Source: Chloroflexota bacterium
GTDB taxonomy: Bacteria; Chloroflexota; UBA6077; JACCZL01
DNA: 5,598 nt
Direction of reading: 5' to 3'
Assembly (NCBI GenBank): GCA_013695975.1
Contig: JACCZL010000248.1
Coordinates: 1-5,598, forward strand
Shown: piece by piece, positions 5,387 to 5,598 of the stretch
Position numbering within the stretch: position 1 is the first letter of the stretch
How the letters are laid out: each line of letters starts with the position of its first letter
Position numbers and translations under genes: made by a program
Notes under the pieces: generated by a model
What the model saw: only the letters and a program-made list of their open reading frames with translations
Told to the model about the DNA's origin: nothing
Database searches by the model: none

Positions 5387-5598
5387 CTAGTGCCCGCCAC
5401 CTCCTGCCGCGGGCTGCCCGCCGTGCAGCACGGCGAGGAACTCGACCAGCGCGGTCAGCTCGTCCGGCCGCAGCGCCGTGCCGTAGGCGGGCATATTGTT
5501 GCCGCCGTAGAGGATCCGCCAGGTGAGCTGGTCGCGCGAGAGGCGGCTGCCGACAGTGGTCAGCTCGGGGCCGCGCTGACCACCGTCGCCGGCGATTA
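5387..5598 (-). CDS. Class I c-type cytochrome, C-terminal part
   Basis: The frame enters from the right edge and ends at TAG 5389-5387, giving 69 residues. It has the second half of a class I cytochrome c domain: IAGDGGQRGPEL (1-12), with the conserved proline after a Gly-rich turn that usually follows the CxxCH haem site; LSRDQLTWRILYGG (19-32); and NNMPAYGTAL (33-42), whose Met at 5494-5492 is the expected distal haem ligand. The C-terminal helix PDELTALVEFLAVL (44-57) closes the domain. The CxxCH motif lies outside the window. Such domains occur as free electron carriers or fused to cytochrome b/c or oxidase subunits, and exported. The missing N-terminus prevents a choice. A Gly-rich tail ends in His. 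The TIM-barrel gene follows 33 nt downstream on the same strand, so co-transcription is possible. Confidence 0.83.
   Translation of the reverse strand, partial: IAGDGGQRGPELTTVGSRLSRDQLTWRILYGGNNMPAYGTALRPDELTALVEFLAVLHGGQPAAGGGGH

Overview
The window is GC-rich bacterial DNA, with most codons in the intact genes ending in G or C. The lineage cannot be fixed from the sequence. A DUF433/DUF5615 toxin-antitoxin pair, a NIPSNAP protein, an AlkZ-like winged-helix protein and a TIM-barrel isomerase next to a class I cytochrome c suggest a soil or environmental bacterium, perhaps Chloroflexota or an actinobacterium-like lineage. This is inference only. No rRNA, tRNA, CRISPR array or recognisable IS element is visible.

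Layout from left to right. Positions 1-485 (minus) hold a small multi-pass membrane protein that runs off the left edge and so lacks its C-terminus. Positions about 500-1303 hold no intact gene but at least two gene remnants: an orphan zinc-ribbon peptide (652-744, plus) and the C-terminal part of an alpha/beta hydrolase that still carries its catalytic histidine (839-1303, plus). A NIPSNAP-family gene follows on the minus strand (1326-1646), with a strong Shine-Dalgarno that decides its start. Positions about 1822-2118 (plus) hold a fragment of a hypothetical protein with no good start codon. Positions 2190-3278 (plus) encode an intact HTH_42 winged-helix protein of the AlkZ/YcaQ DNA-glycosylase superfamily.

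Convergent to it on the minus strand is a two-gene toxin-antitoxin operon: a DUF433 antitoxin (3574-3918) whose stop overlaps the start (ATGA) of a DUF5615 PIN-like toxin. The toxin loses family similarity after about residue 85 and reads into the 3' end of the winged-helix gene, so it looks C-terminally replaced. Positions 4036-4423 (plus) hold a coding remnant followed by an 82-codon small gene with a strong ribosome-binding site. Neither is recognised.

The right end holds a minus-strand pair: the C-terminal 69 residues of a class I cytochrome c (5387 to the window edge) followed 33 nt later by a sugar phosphate isomerase/epimerase-like TIM-barrel protein (4532-5353). A 7-bp tandem repeat lies between them.

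The window is best read as a decaying accessory region: gene fragments, a damaged toxin-antitoxin module and unrelated single genes in alternating orientation. I found no convincing new multi-gene system. The most useful second looks are the membrane protein, the AlkZ-like protein, the toxin junction and the two overlapping unknown reading frames at 4036-4423.
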